A stretch of DNA of 64,000 nucleotides, taken from Leisingera aquaemixtae. Its GTDB lineage: Bacteria > Pseudomonadota > Alphaproteobacteria > Rhodobacterales > Rhodobacteraceae. The notes under the pieces are model-generated. The model did not search any database and was not told the origin of the DNA. It was given only the letters and a program-made list of their open reading frames with translations. The stretch is from contig NZ_JAHVJQ010000004.1 in the NCBI RefSeq assembly GCF_019801145.1, positions 372,001 through 436,000 on the forward strand. The letters run 5' to 3'. Numbering within the stretch: position 1 is the first letter of the stretch; every line of letters starts with the position of its first letter. This document shows, one piece after another, positions 26,386 to 35,574 of the stretch. The position numbers and the translations under genes are program-made.

Positions 26386-26873
26386 AGATCTACGGCGTCA
26401 CGGGCTGGAAGAACAACGGCAAGACCGGGCTGATGGAACGGCTGGTGGCGGAGTTCTGCGCCCGCGGATTCTCCGTTTCCACCATAAAGCACGCTCACCA
26501 CGCCACTGATGTGGACCAGCCCGGCACCGACAGTTACCGCCACCGCCAGGCCGGCGCGTCAGAGGTGGTGCTGGCCTCAGCCGGCCGCGTCGCCATCATG
26601 CAGGAACTGCGCGGCGCGGCAGAGCCGCCGCTGGCGGAGCTGCTGGCCCGTCTCAATCCGGTCGATCTGGTGCTGGTGGAGGGCTACAAGCGCGAACCGC
26701 ATCCCAAGATCGAGGCCTTCCGGCAGGCGGCAGGCACCGAACTGATCGCCCCGCAGGACCCCAGCATCCGGGCCGTTGCCAGCGACACCCGGCTGGAGCT
26801 GGACCGCCCGGTGTTCGATCTGAACGACACGGCAGCGATCGCGGATTTCGTCCAGGCGGAATTGGGGCTGTGA
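26382..26873 (+). CDS. mobB: Molybdopterin-guanine dinucleotide biosynthesis adaptor protein
   Basis: MobB is a P-loop GTPase that assists MobA. The 163-residue protein begins MKIYGVTGWKNNGKTGLME, a P-loop of the GxxNxGKT type, followed by the STIKHAHH switch near residue 37 and the VDLVLVEGYK motif near 92. It is coupled to mobA upstream and to moeA downstream by four-base overlaps. Confidence 0.95.
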   Translation: MKIYGVTGWKNNGKTGLMERLVAEFCARGFSVSTIKHAHHATDVDQPGTDSYRHRQAGASEVVLASAGRVAIMQELRGAAEPPLAELLARLNPVDLVLVEGYKREPHPKIEAFRQAAGTELIAPQDPSIRAVASDTRLELDRPVFDLNDTAAIADFVQAELGL

Positions 26874-29002
26874 CCCCCTTTGATACCGTCCTGGCCGTCG
26901 ACTGGTCCGCGGCCAAGCGCAGGCCCCGGCGCCCCAGCAAGGACGCGATCTGGCTCGGTGTGGCGCGCGGCGGCACCGCGGAGCAGCCGGTTTACTGCCG
27001 CAGCCGGATGGAGGCAGAGGCATGGATCAGCAGCTTTCTCGCCACGGAGCAGGCTGCGGGGCGGCGGGTGCTGGCGGCTTTTGATTTCCCCTTCGGATAC
27101 CCGCGGGGATTTGCGCGCCGGATTACCGGATCGGATGACCCCTTCGCCCTTTGGCAATGGCTGGAAGAACGGATCGAAGACGCAGAGGACGGGAGCAACA
27201 ACCGGTTCGGCGTCGCCTCCGAAATGAACCGGCAGTTTGTTGGCGCCGGTCCGTTCTGGGGTAAACCGGACCCGGCGCGCTGGCCGGACATTCCCTATCG
27301 CAAGTCCGGGATCACCTATGCGGACGTGGCAGAACGGCGCAGCGCGGATCTGGCAGCCAAGGCGGCCTCCTCCTGTTTTCAGCTGTTTTTCAACCCGACG
27401 GTTGGCAGCCAGGTCCTGATGGGACTGCCGGTCCTGCAGCGGTTGCGGCTCCGGCACAAGGCCGCTGTCTGGCCTTTCGAAAACATTGCGAAGGCGCAAA
27501 TTGTGTTCGCGGAAATATGGCCAGGATTGATTGAGCCAGCCGTCAAGGCCGCAATGGCCGTTGCAGGCCGCGAAGAAATACGCGACCGGGTGCAAATGCG
27601 GCTGTTGCCGCTGGCGCTCAGCCGCCTGCCGGCAGCGGAGCTGGCCGCAATGCTGGCTGCAGCGCCTGACGAAGCACAAGAGGAGGCCTGGATATTGGGC
27701 ACGGGGCACGAGGACCGCTTGAATGCACTGGCTGCGGATGAGGCGGGCGGGCTGACGCCGCCGCCGCTCAGCAACGATTGTTTTGCCCTGCCTGCGGGCG
27801 TGGACTGGACCCCGGTCGATGACGCGCTAGCGTTGCTCCGGGACAGGCTGGGGCCGGTGACCGGCGCAGAGTCCTTGCCGCTGGCTGATGCGCTGGGCCG
27901 GGTTCTGGCAGAGGATGCACTGGCCAAGCGCTCCAACCCGCCGTTGCCGAACACGGCGGTGGACGGCTACGGTTTTGCCGGCGGCCGCGAGGCGGGTCCG
28001 CATGTGCTGCCGCTGGTGCAGGGCCGGGCCGCTGCCGGGGTGCCGTTTGACGGCACGGTGCCCGAAGGCCACGCCATCCGGGTCCTGACCGGCGCGGCGC
28101 TGCCCGATGGCGTCGACACGGTGATCCTGGAGGAAGACGTCAACACCGACGGCACCCGGATCGCATTCAACGGCCCCTTGAAACACGGCGCCAACACCCG
28201 CAAGGCGGGCGAGGATGTCTGCGCAGATGAGGTCATCCTGCCCGCAGGCCGGGTCATCACCCCTGCCGATCTCGCCCTGGCCTCAGCCACCGGGCTGGCA
28301 GAGCTTACGGTGCGGCTGCCGCTGCGCGTGGGTGTGCTCTCCACCGGCGACGAGCTGGTCGAAGCCGGGGAACCCGCAGGCAAGGGGCAGATTTTCGATG
28401 CCAACCGGCCAATGCTGCTGGCGCTGATCCGCCAGCTGGGATTTGCGCCGGTGGACCTGGGCAAGGCGGAGGACGACCGCGAGGCGCTGCGGGCGCATCT
28501 GGATGGCGCTGCGGCGCAAACGGATGTGATCCTGACCTCCGGCGGTGCGTCCGCCGGGGACGAGGACCACATGTCGGCGCTCTTGCGCGAGGCGGGCGCG
28601 ATGCAGGAATGGCGCATTGCGCTGAAGCCCGGCCGGCCGCTGGCGCTGGGCATGTGGCAGGGCACGCCGGTTTTCGGGTTGCCGGGCAACCCGGTGGCGG
28701 CGCTGGTCTGCACACTGATTTTTGCCCGCCCTGCCATGGGGCTGATGGCCGGTGCCGGCTGGCAAGAGCCGCAAGGCTTCGAGGTGCCCGCCGCTTTCGA
28801 AAAGCGCAAGAAACCGGGCCGCCGCGAGTACTTGCGGGCGCGGGTGCGGGACGGCCGTGCGGAGGTGTTCAAGTCCGAGGGTTCCGGCCGCATCAGCGGC
28901 CTCAGCTGGGCGGAAGGGCTGGTGGAGCTTGGCGACGGTGCCGCTGAGATAAAGCCCGGCGATCCGGTCCGCTTCATTCCTTACGGCAGTTTCGCGATGT
29001 AG
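26870..29002 (+). CDS. moeA: MoeA molybdopterin molybdenumtransferase with N-terminal DUF429-like domain
   Basis: MoeA inserts molybdate into adenylylated molybdopterin. The 710-residue product is about 300 residues longer than normal. Residues ~308-710 are a complete MoeA: NTAVDGYGFAGG, LTGAALPDGVDTVILEE, STGDELVEAG, SGGASAGDEDHMS, KPGRPLALG and GLPGNPVAALV. Residues 1-295 look like a separate domain with an RNase H-like/DUF429 pattern: LAVDWSAAKRR (D11), AAFDFPFGYPRGFARR (about 70-84), and FAEIWPGLI (E215) where DUF429 has an acidic residue before a conserved Pro. The domain is inferred by pattern, not by search. It overlaps mobB by four bases and ends the operon. Confidence 0.92.
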   Translation: MTPFDTVLAVDWSAAKRRPRRPSKDAIWLGVARGGTAEQPVYCRSRMEAEAWISSFLATEQAAGRRVLAAFDFPFGYPRGFARRITGSDDPFALWQWLEERIEDAEDGSNNRFGVASEMNRQFVGAGPFWGKPDPARWPDIPYRKSGITYADVAERRSADLAAKAASSCFQLFFNPTVGSQVLMGLPVLQRLRLRHKAAVWPFENIAKAQIVFAEIWPGLIEPAVKAAMAVAGREEIRDRVQMRLLPLALSRLPAAELAAMLAAAPDEAQEEAWILGTGHEDRLNALAADEAGGLTPPPLSNDCFALPAGVDWTPVDDALALLRDRLGPVTGAESLPLADALGRVLAEDALAKRSNPPLPNTAVDGYGFAGGREAGPHVLPLVQGRAAAGVPFDGTVPEGHAIRVLTGAALPDGVDTVILEEDVNTDGTRIAFNGPLKHGANTRKAGEDVCADEVILPAGRVITPADLALASATGLAELTVRLPLRVGVLSTGDELVEAGEPAGKGQIFDANRPMLLALIRQLGFAPVDLGKAEDDREALRAHLDGAAAQTDVILTSGGASAGDEDHMSALLREAGAMQEWRIALKPGRPLALGMWQGTPVFGLPGNPVAALVCTLIFARPAMGLMAGAGWQEPQGFEVPAAFEKRKKPGRREYLRARVRDGRAEVFKSEGSGRISGLSWAEGLVELGDGAAEIKPGDPVRFIPYGSFAM

Positions 29003-29009
29003 GCGCAGC

Positions 29010-29117
29010 GCTCCCGCCCGCGGCCCGGCGCATCACAGATGCTTGCCCGCCTTTGGGCCGGGCGCAGCGCTGGCGCGGGGCGCCGCTCTTTCATCTTTCC
29101 AAAAATACTTGCGTCCC
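29010..29117 (-). repeat. Dispersed extragenic repeat, long copy
   Basis: Read on the minus strand this holds AGTATTTTTGGAAAGATGAA (29090-29110), then a GC-rich arm, then AAGCATCTGTGATGCG near 29028-29044. The segment 29025-29051 is identical over 27 bases to 36428-36454. The copy lies between the convergent moeA and the membrane gene at 29179, where it could also help end transcription. Confidence 0.7.
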
Positions 29118-29178
29118 GCTGCCCGGCAGGCGGCTTTGCCGCCGATAGGGGAGGCAGCGCCTGAAAGGCGCTTCCTTT

Positions 29179-30213
29179 CTAGTCGAACGTCCCGGCCACC
29201 CGGCCCAGCAGCATGAAGGCGCGGGCGGTGCGGGTGTTGCCAAGCGCCGAAATCTCGCCGTCGGTGGCCTCGGCCTCGAAATCCGCAAACATCTGGTCGA
29301 ACCGGCGCAGAAAATGGTGCGCCGCATCGCGGAAGATCGGGTCCTGCTTCATCCGCGCCGCGGTCAGCGCCAGAGAGGTGCGGTCGCGCACGCCGCCGAG
29401 CGCCGCCACCGCGCGGCCGCGGGCGCCCTGGCCGAACTGGCGCCAGATCTCGGGCCGGGCCATGTCGGGGCGCAGGTCGTCCATGTAGATGCCGTCCTGG
29501 CTCAGCAGCGTCAGCACATCCTGCGCCGCCTGAATCACCTGCGCCGCCTTGCGGTCGCGCAGCGCCGCGCGCAGGGCGGCAAAACCTTCCTCGTCCTCGG
29601 CGGTTTCCGGGAAGTTCAGCGCCCGGATGAACTGCTCGGCGGGCAGCGGCGGCACGGTGTCCGCCGCCTGGGTGCCCAGCGCCAGCGAGCCCTGCTCGGC
29701 AGCGGTCATCTCTGCAGCCTCGGCCGGGATGGCCGGGCGCAGCGGGTTGGCGCGGCGGCTGGTGTGGAAGGTCGCCAGCGCGGTCTCGGTCTTGCGGGTG
29801 GCTTCGGCGATTTCCTCCAGCCGCTTCGCGACCGAGGTCTCGGCCACCGCCGCATGCTGCTGGGCCTGGGCAAGGTAGCTCTGGCGCAACCCGTCGATGG
29901 CGGCTTGCAGCTGCTCGCTCTCCTCCCGCATCACCCGGGCCGAACGCGCAGCAGAGGCCGCGACCCAAAGCATCGCCAGCGGCAGCACCACCGCCAGCAC
30001 GCTGGTGATCAGATCCGCCCACTGCGACAGGCCGGTATCTTCCGGCGCAAGGACATAGAAGCCCACCGCCGCCAGCAGCCACAATGCGCCGAGGGCGATG
30101 GCGGCCATCTCGGCCCCGCCCAGCCCATTGCCGGCAGGCCCCTCGAGCCGCCGCAGCGGGCTGCCGCCTGCGGGACGGGAACCGGAGCCGGGACTGCTGC
30201 TGGAGCCTGTCAT
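29179..30213 (-). CDS. Membrane protein with coiled coil, unknown function
   Basis: A 344-residue protein. A Ser/Gly/Pro-rich N-terminal tail (about 1-35) precedes two transmembrane helices (about 36-55 and 63-85). A helical, Glu/Gln/Arg-rich stretch (about 85-150: REESEQLQAAIDGLRQSYLA, SVAKRLEEIAEATRKTE) suggests a coiled coil, and the C-terminal ~150 residues are a helical cytoplasmic domain. Its helix-coil outline recalls structural or scaffold proteins, but I cannot name a family. The ATG at 30213 is preferred to an upstream start because the extension has no signal. greA lies just upstream on the same strand. Confidence 0.75.
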   Translation of the reverse strand: MTGSSSSPGSGSRPAGGSPLRRLEGPAGNGLGGAEMAAIALGALWLLAAVGFYVLAPEDTGLSQWADLITSVLAVVLPLAMLWVAASAARSARVMREESEQLQAAIDGLRQSYLAQAQQHAAVAETSVAKRLEEIAEATRKTETALATFHTSRRANPLRPAIPAEAAEMTAAEQGSLALGTQAADTVPPLPAEQFIRALNFPETAEDEEGFAALRAALRDRKAAQVIQAAQDVLTLLSQDGIYMDDLRPDMARPEIWRQFGQGARGRAVAALGGVRDRTSLALTAARMKQDPIFRDAAHHFLRRFDQMFADFEAEATDGEISALGNTRTARAFMLLGRVAGTFD

Positions 30214-30232
30214 CACCACTCGGCCTCTCGGA

Positions 30233-30703
30233 TCAGGAATAGACGATCTTGAGAATCTCATAGGCGCGCTCGCCGCCGGGCGTGCGCACTTCCACACTGT
30301 CGCCTTCGTCCTTGCCGATCAAGGCGCGCGCGATCGGGGATTTGATGTTCAGAAGGCCCGCTTCGATGTTGGCCTCATGCTCGCCCACGATCTGCCAGGT
30401 CTTTTCCTCGTCGGTGTCCTCGTCCACCACCGTCACCTTGGCGCCGAACTTGATGGCGCCGGACAGCTTGGCCGGGTTGATCACATCGGCCAGAGACAGG
30501 ATGCCTTCCAGCTCCTTGATGCGGCCCTCGATGAAAGACTGCTTTTCGCGGGCCGAGTGGTATTCGGCGTTTTCCGACAGATCGCCCAGCTCGCGGGCTT
30601 CGGCAATCGCCTGGATGATGGCCGGGCGCTCCACGGATTTGAGGTTCTTCAGTTCGCTTTCCAGGGCGGAGAAACCCGCCGGGGTCATCGGGATCTTTTC
30701 CAT
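30233..30703 (-). CDS. greA: Transcription elongation factor GreA
   Basis: GreA stimulates the RNA polymerase's own transcript cleavage so that backtracked complexes resume. The 156-residue length is standard. The N-terminal coiled-coil tip has the [18 protein letters not shown] signature with its acidic residues near position 40, and the C-terminal FKBP-like domain is present ([22 protein letters not shown]). [11 protein letters not shown] at 30703 is the usual start; a longer upstream frame is spurious. Confidence 0.97.
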   Translation of the reverse strand: MEKIPMTPAGFSALESELKNLKSVERPAIIQAIAEARELGDLSENAEYHSAREKQSFIEGRIKELEGILSLADVINPAKLSGAIKFGAKVTVVDEDTDEEKTWQIVGEHEANIEAGLLNIKSPIARALIGKDEGDSVEVRTPGGERAYEILKIVYS

Positions 30704-30948
30704 GTGATTGGTCCAGGTCGCTCTATTGTTCTTGTCTCTATGAAAACCGCAGCCCCGCAGCATGAGCCGCGGGGCCTCCGGTCCGGTTGACAATTACCTG
30801 ACCCAATCCTGCGCCCGATTTCAAGTGGCCGCAGAGGCCCGCCGGACGCAATTCCGCCTAACCGTGCAGATTATGCGGGTTTTCCACAGGTTTGCGCGAA
30901 AAAATGCCGTGCGGGGCGGCGGCAGGCGCCGCCGCCGGCCGCAACAGC

Positions 30949-31329
30949 TCAGTCATATTGCACCGCCTCGTACTCGATGCCGTTCTCATCGTGAAAGTAG
31001 AACCGGTGGCCCGGTTCGTAATCGCCGTGGTTCATCGGGGTGAACCCGGCGGCCTTCACCGCAGCCTCTGTGGCGTCCAGATCCTCGACGATCACCGCCA
31101 GATGGTTCAGCCCGCCGATGATGCCATAGCTTTCCGGCGCTTGGCCTGCCGCAGTGCGCGGCGTGTAAAGCGCGAGGTAGCTGTTTTCCCCGCCCACATG
31201 CACGGTATAGCCGCCGTTCTTGGCCTCGCCCTGCCAGCGCACATGCCAGCCAAAGATCTTCTCCATCCAGGCGGCGGTGCCATTGGGGTCTGCCACGGTG
31301 ACATTTGCGTGTTCCAATACTGCGCTCAT
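30949..31329 (-). CDS. VOC (glyoxalase/bleomycin-resistance) family protein, putative SoxR target
   Basis: A 126-residue vicinal-oxygen-chelate fold protein made of two beta-alpha-beta-beta-beta units (starts LEHANVTVADPN and LNHLAVIVEDLD). Metal-ligand positions appear as the histidine of LEHANV, the histidine of LNHLAV and the final IEYEAV glutamate; members of this family bind metal for isomerisation or dioxygenation or bind drugs, and the role here is not clear. Start at 31329 follows AAGGAG. It is divergent from soxR, and the intervening DNA has a MerR-type promoter with a SoxR-box-like site on its strand. Confidence 0.88.
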   Translation of the reverse strand: MSAVLEHANVTVADPNGTAAWMEKIFGWHVRWQGEAKNGGYTVHVGGENSYLALYTPRTAAGQAPESYGIIGGLNHLAVIVEDLDATEAAVKAAGFTPMNHGDYEPGHRFYFHDENGIEYEAVQYD

Positions 31330-31382
31330 TGAAAAACTCCTTTTCGGCTTGAGCAATCCTGTTGATGCGACTCACCGTAATT

Positions 31383-31400
31383 CCTAAACCTAACTTTAGC
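31383..31400. promoter_or_regulatory. SoxR-box-like operator in MerR-type promoter
   Basis: CCTAAACCTAACTTTAGC matches the canonical SoxR site CCTCAAGTTAACTTGAGG at about 12 of 18 positions and keeps its inverted-repeat form. On the minus strand it sits in a 19-base spacer between TTGAGC (a -35) and TACGGT (a weak -10), the long spacer that MerR-family activators need. This promoter points to the VOC gene. Confidence 0.6.
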
Positions 31401-31427
31401 TCAAGAGATTTCTTCAGGGAGGTTGCC

Positions 31428-31907
31428 ATGCCCCAGTCCGCCGGGATTTCCATCGGCTATCTGGCCGAACGCACCGGCCTCGCGGTGTCCGCGATCCGCT
31501 ACTACGAGGCGCAAGGTTTGGTGGAGCCCTGGCGCAACGCAGGCGGCCAGCGCCGCTTTCACCGGGCCGACATCCGGCGGCTGAGCTTCGTCATGATCGC
31601 CCAGCAGTTCGGTTTCTCGCTGCCGGAAATCCGCGGCTTTCTCAAAAGTCTGCCGGGCAGCCGCACCCCGACCAAGGAGGACTGGGCCTGCATTTCGGAC
31701 ACCTTCCGCAGCCACCTGGACCAGCGAATCGAAACCCTGGTCAAACTGCGCGACAATCTGGACGGCTGCATAGGCTGCGGCTGTCTTTCGCTTCCGAATT
31801 GCAAACTTTACAACCCCGAAGACCGGGCGGCACAGAAGGGGCAGGGACCCCGATACCTGATGGGAGACCGGCCTGAGACAGAAGCTGAGGCGGAAAATGC
31901 TCCTTGA
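31428..31907 (+). CDS. soxR: Redox-sensing transcription activator SoxR
   Basis: A MerR-family activator that senses redox-cycling compounds through a 2Fe-2S cluster. The 159-residue product has the MerR helix-turn-helix (IGYLAERTGLAVSAIRYYEA) at residues 9-28, a dimerisation helix and the SoxR-defining cluster ligands C114, C117, C119 and C125 (Cx2CxCx5C). AGGGAGG lies 5 bases before the ATG at 31428, deciding it over an upstream in-frame start. In bacteria outside the enterics SoxR often controls a few nearby genes directly; the divergent VOC gene is the obvious candidate. Confidence 0.96.
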   Translation: MPQSAGISIGYLAERTGLAVSAIRYYEAQGLVEPWRNAGGQRRFHRADIRRLSFVMIAQQFGFSLPEIRGFLKSLPGSRTPTKEDWACISDTFRSHLDQRIETLVKLRDNLDGCIGCGCLSLPNCKLYNPEDRAAQKGQGPRYLMGDRPETEAEAENAP

Positions 31908-32075
31908 GTGACGAAAATGGACGCACTTTTTGTCTCAGTTGCCTGTTTTACAGGTGTTTGACGCGGAGTTTGGATTGACCCATGGGGGCGCCAAACGCTA
32001 AGCACCGCGAAAGAAAATTGCGCCCGCAGACTGTTGTGGGGCCGGTAGCGAATAGAAAGCCAAGGAGCGCCGCAA

Positions 32076-33725
32076 ATGGCCGAGATTGAACGCGAAGCGA
32101 TGGAATACGACGTGGTGATCGTCGGGGCCGGCCCTGCTGGTCTGTCTGCGGCCATCCGCCTGAAACAGCTGGACGCCGACCTGCAGGTCGTGGTCCTGGA
32201 AAAAGGCTCCGAAGTGGGCGCGCACATCCTGTCCGGCGCGGTGCTGGACCCCTGCGGCCTGAACGCGCTGATCCCCGACTGGAAGGAAAAGGGCGCGCCG
32301 CTGAACGTCGAGGTCAAGGAAGACAACTTCCTGATGCTGGGCGAGGCCGGCAAGGTCCGCATTCCCAACTTCCCGATGCCGCCGCTGATGAACAACCACG
32401 GCAACTACATCGTTTCCATGGGCAACGTCTGCCGCTGGATGGCAGAGCAGGCTGAGGAAATGGGCGTCGAGATCTTCCCGGGCATGGCCTGCTCCGAGCT
32501 GGTCTACGGCGACAACGGCGAAGTGAAGGGCGTGGTTGCCGGCGAGTTCGGCAAGAACCCCGACGGCACCCCCGGCCCGGCCTATGAGCCCGGCATGGAG
32601 CTGCACGGCAAATACGTCTTCCTGGGCGAAGGCGTGCGCGGCTCGCTCTCCAAGGAAGTGATTGCCAAATACGGCCTGTCGGACGGCAAGGAGCCGCAGA
32701 AATACGGCGTCGGCATGAAAGAGATCTGGGAGATCGACCCGGCCAAGCACAAAGAAGGCACTGTCACCCACACCATGGGCTGGCCGCTGGGCTCCAACGC
32801 GGGCGGCGGCTCGTTCATCTACCACCTGGACAACAACCAGGTTTACGTGGGTTTCGTGGTGCACCTGAACTACAAGAACCCGCACCTGTTCCCCTACATG
32901 GAATTCCAGCGCTTCAAGCATCACCCGGTGGTTGCCGACCTGCTGAAGGGCGGCAAGCGCGTGGCCTACGGCGCCCGTGCCATCACCGAGGGCGGCTGGC
33001 AGTCGATGCCGAAGCTGGTGGCGCCGGGCGTTGCGCTGCTGGGCTGCTCCGCGGGCATGGTCAACGTGCCGCGCATCAAGGGTAACCACAACGCGATGCT
33101 GTCGGGCAAGGCCGCGGCCGAAGCCGCCTATGACGCGATCAAGGCGGAGCGTTCGGGCGACGAACTGACCGCCTATGAGGCCGACGTGCGCGACGGCGCC
33201 ATCGGCAAGGACCTCAAGATGGTCCGCAACGTCAAGCCGATGTGGTCCAAGTGGGGTCTCACCGCCTCGCTGGCGCTGGGCGGCCTGGACATGTGGACCA
33301 ACAACCTGTTCGGCTTCTCCTTCTTCGGCACCCTGGGCCACGGCAAGAACGACGCCCAGTCGACCGAGGAAGCCTCCAAGCACAAGCCCATCGACTACCC
33401 CAAGCCCGATGGCGTGCTGTCGTTTGACCGCCTGACCAACGTCAGCTTCTCGATGACCAACCACGAGGAAAGCCAGCCCTGCCACCTGCGCCTGGGCAAC
33501 CCGGACACCCCGATCCAGGTCAACCTGCCGAAGTTCGCGGAACCGGCGCAGCGCTACTGCCCGGCCGGCGTCTACGAGGTGGTCGAAAAGGACGGCAAGC
33601 CGGAGTTCGTGGTCAACTTCCAGAACTGCGTCCACTGCAAGACCTGCGACATCAAGGACCCGTCCCAGAACATCACCTGGACCACGCCGCAGGGCGGCGA
33701 CGGCCCGAACTACCCGAACATGTAA
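32076..33725 (+). CDS. Electron transfer flavoprotein-ubiquinone oxidoreductase
   Basis: ETF-QO passes electrons from electron transfer flavoprotein, which collects them from acyl-CoA and amine dehydrogenases, into the ubiquinone pool. The 549-residue membrane-associated protein begins with an FAD-binding VVIVGAGPAGLSAAIRL, has the quinone-binding central region, and ends with a 4Fe-4S domain whose cysteines are visible as RYCPAGVYEV and NCVHCKTCDI. The length is typical. AAGGAG precedes the ATG. It likely serves the acyl-CoA dehydrogenase at 19361-21064 and others. Confidence 0.97.
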   Translation: MAEIEREAMEYDVVIVGAGPAGLSAAIRLKQLDADLQVVVLEKGSEVGAHILSGAVLDPCGLNALIPDWKEKGAPLNVEVKEDNFLMLGEAGKVRIPNFPMPPLMNNHGNYIVSMGNVCRWMAEQAEEMGVEIFPGMACSELVYGDNGEVKGVVAGEFGKNPDGTPGPAYEPGMELHGKYVFLGEGVRGSLSKEVIAKYGLSDGKEPQKYGVGMKEIWEIDPAKHKEGTVTHTMGWPLGSNAGGGSFIYHLDNNQVYVGFVVHLNYKNPHLFPYMEFQRFKHHPVVADLLKGGKRVAYGARAITEGGWQSMPKLVAPGVALLGCSAGMVNVPRIKGNHNAMLSGKAAAEAAYDAIKAERSGDELTAYEADVRDGAIGKDLKMVRNVKPMWSKWGLTASLALGGLDMWTNNLFGFSFFGTLGHGKNDAQSTEEASKHKPIDYPKPDGVLSFDRLTNVSFSMTNHEESQPCHLRLGNPDTPIQVNLPKFAEPAQRYCPAGVYEVVEKDGKPEFVVNFQNCVHCKTCDIKDPSQNITWTTPQGGDGPNYPNM

Positions 33726-33740
33726 CGGGAACGTTAGGTT

Positions 33741-33765
33741 TCCGGCGGGCTTTTGCCGGATTTTA
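33741..33765 (+). terminator. Rho-independent terminator after etfQO
   Basis: TCCGGC at 33741-33746 pairs with GCCGGA at 33755-33760, followed by TTTTA. It lies 15 bases after the stop codon. Confidence 0.75.
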
Positions 33766-33790
33766 TGGGGCGGTCCTTGGACCGCCCCAT
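33765..33790. terminator. Second long hairpin after etfQO
   Basis: ATGGGGCGGTCC at 33765-33776 pairs perfectly with GGACCGCCCCAT at 33779-33790. No T-run follows, so this may back up the first terminator or protect an mRNA end. Confidence 0.55.
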
Positions 33791-33861
33791 TGCGTGTTGA
33801 CGGGCGCCGCACTACGCTTTCTTAGAAGAGCAAAGAGCAGTAAACCGTAAGGGGGTTCCCA

Positions 33862-35574
33862 GTGCCCGTATCCATTCTTCGCACCCTGTCCTGTGCGGCC
33901 CTGATGGCCGCCGCCGCACCCGCCGTGCAGGCCGAAGGACTGGCGGGATCCTACTTGGCCGGGCGGGCCGCGACCTACGACAGCGACTTTGCCGCCGCGG
34001 CGCTTTATTACACCCAGGCGCTGGCGCGCGATCCGCAGAACCCGCTCCTGATGGAAAACGTGGTGTTTGCGCAGCTCGCCATGGGCAAGGCCGACCTGGC
34101 GGTGCCGGTGGCCGAACGGCTGCGCCAGACCGGCGCCCGCAGCCAGGTGGCCAATATCGTCATTGCCGGCGGCTATGCTGCCAAAGGCAACTACCAGGCA
34201 ATCCTGGACCGGGATCTGGAACAGGAGGCGATTCACCCGCTGGTCGATGGCCTGCTGCAGGGCTGGGCGCATATCGGCGCAGGCTCCGTGTCCAGTGCTC
34301 TGACCGCCTTTGACCGGCTCGCCAAGGACGGCAGCCTGAAACCCTTTGTGCTCTACCACCGCGCCTTGGCGCTGGCCTCTGCCGGCGACTACGGCGGGGC
34401 AGAGGAGCTGTTTGCAGCCGAGGACGGCCGCCTTGCAACCCTCAGCCGACGCGCCGCGGTTGCGCGGGTGCAGATCCTGTCGCAGCTGGGCCGCAATGAA
34501 GACGCCCGCGGCGCGCTCAAGGCCGCCTTCGGCAGCAGTTTCGACCCCGGGCTTGAGGCGCTGGACGCGCAGCTCGCCGCCGGTGAAACCCTGGCCTTTA
34601 CCATTGCCCCCAGCCCGCAAGACGGCATTGCCGAGGTGTTCTTCACCCTCGGCGCGGCGCTGAACGGCGATACCGCCAACGACTATGTGCTGATGTATGC
34701 CCGCATGGCGGCCTCGCTGCGCCCTGACCATGTGGACGCCATCCTGCTCAGCGCGGGCCTGCTGGACCAGCTGGGCCGCTATGAGCTGTCGGTCGCCACC
34801 TACAAGCAGGTGCCGAGCCACCACCCGGACTACCACGCCGCCGAAATGGGCCGCGCCGAGGCGCTGCGCCGCGCCGCCAAGCCGGATGCGGCCATCGAGG
34901 TGCTGGAGAAGCTGGCCCGCGACTTCCCGGCGCAGTCCAGCGTCTACATCAGCCTCGGCGACCTGCTGCGCCAGCAGGAGGATTACGCCGCCGCGGCCCG
35001 CGCCTATGACAAGGCGCTCGCCAATACGCCCGAAGATTCCGGCAGCCGCTGGTTCCTGCTCTACGCCCGCGGAATCTGCCACGAGCGCCTGGACCAGTGG
35101 GAGCAGGCCGAGGCCGACTTCCGCGCCTCCCTGGCGCTGGATCCGAACCGGCCGCAGGTGCTGAACTACCTCGGCTATTCTCTGGTCGAGAAGAGCAGCA
35201 AGCTGGACGAAGCGCTGGACATGATCGAACGCGCCGTCGCGGCCCGGCCCGACTCCGGCTTCATCGTCGACAGCCTGGGCTGGGTGCTTTACCGCATGGG
35301 CCGCTTTGACGAGGCTGTCGCCCATATGGAGCGCGCGGTGGAGCTGATGCCGGTCGACCCGGTGGTCAATGACCACCTTGGCGATGTCTACTGGGCCGTG
35401 GGCCGCGCCCGCGAGGCGGAGTTCCAGTGGAAGCGGGCGCTCTCCTTCATCGACCCGGAGGATACCGACGGCGAAGCCGACCCCGAGCGCATCCGCCGCA
35501 AGCTGGAAGTGGGCCTCGATGCAGTGCTGGCAGAGGAAGGCGCCCAGCCCCTGAAGGTCGCCAATGGCGGCTGA
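33862..35574 (+). CDS. Periplasmic tetratricopeptide repeat protein
   Basis: A 570-residue exported protein. Residues 1-23 are a signal peptide ending in AVQA. The body is built of helical TPR-type repeats; clear examples are the segments YPQ-like ALYYTQALARDPQNPLLMEN near residue 50, EDYAAAARAYDKALANTPED near 380 and DEALDMIERAVAARPDSGF near 450. TPR proteins act as assembly scaffolds; the partner is unknown. The GTG start is supported by an AAGGGGG sequence upstream. The 3' end overlaps ispE by 11 bases, so both are cotranscribed. Confidence 0.87.
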   Translation: MPVSILRTLSCAALMAAAAPAVQAEGLAGSYLAGRAATYDSDFAAAALYYTQALARDPQNPLLMENVVFAQLAMGKADLAVPVAERLRQTGARSQVANIVIAGGYAAKGNYQAILDRDLEQEAIHPLVDGLLQGWAHIGAGSVSSALTAFDRLAKDGSLKPFVLYHRALALASAGDYGGAEELFAAEDGRLATLSRRAAVARVQILSQLGRNEDARGALKAAFGSSFDPGLEALDAQLAAGETLAFTIAPSPQDGIAEVFFTLGAALNGDTANDYVLMYARMAASLRPDHVDAILLSAGLLDQLGRYELSVATYKQVPSHHPDYHAAEMGRAEALRRAAKPDAAIEVLEKLARDFPAQSSVYISLGDLLRQQEDYAAAARAYDKALANTPEDSGSRWFLLYARGICHERLDQWEQAEADFRASLALDPNRPQVLNYLGYSLVEKSSKLDEALDMIERAVAARPDSGFIVDSLGWVLYRMGRFDEAVAHMERAVELMPVDPVVNDHLGDVYWAVGRAREAEFQWKRALSFIDPEDTDGEADPERIRRKLEVGLDAVLAEEGAQPLKVANGG

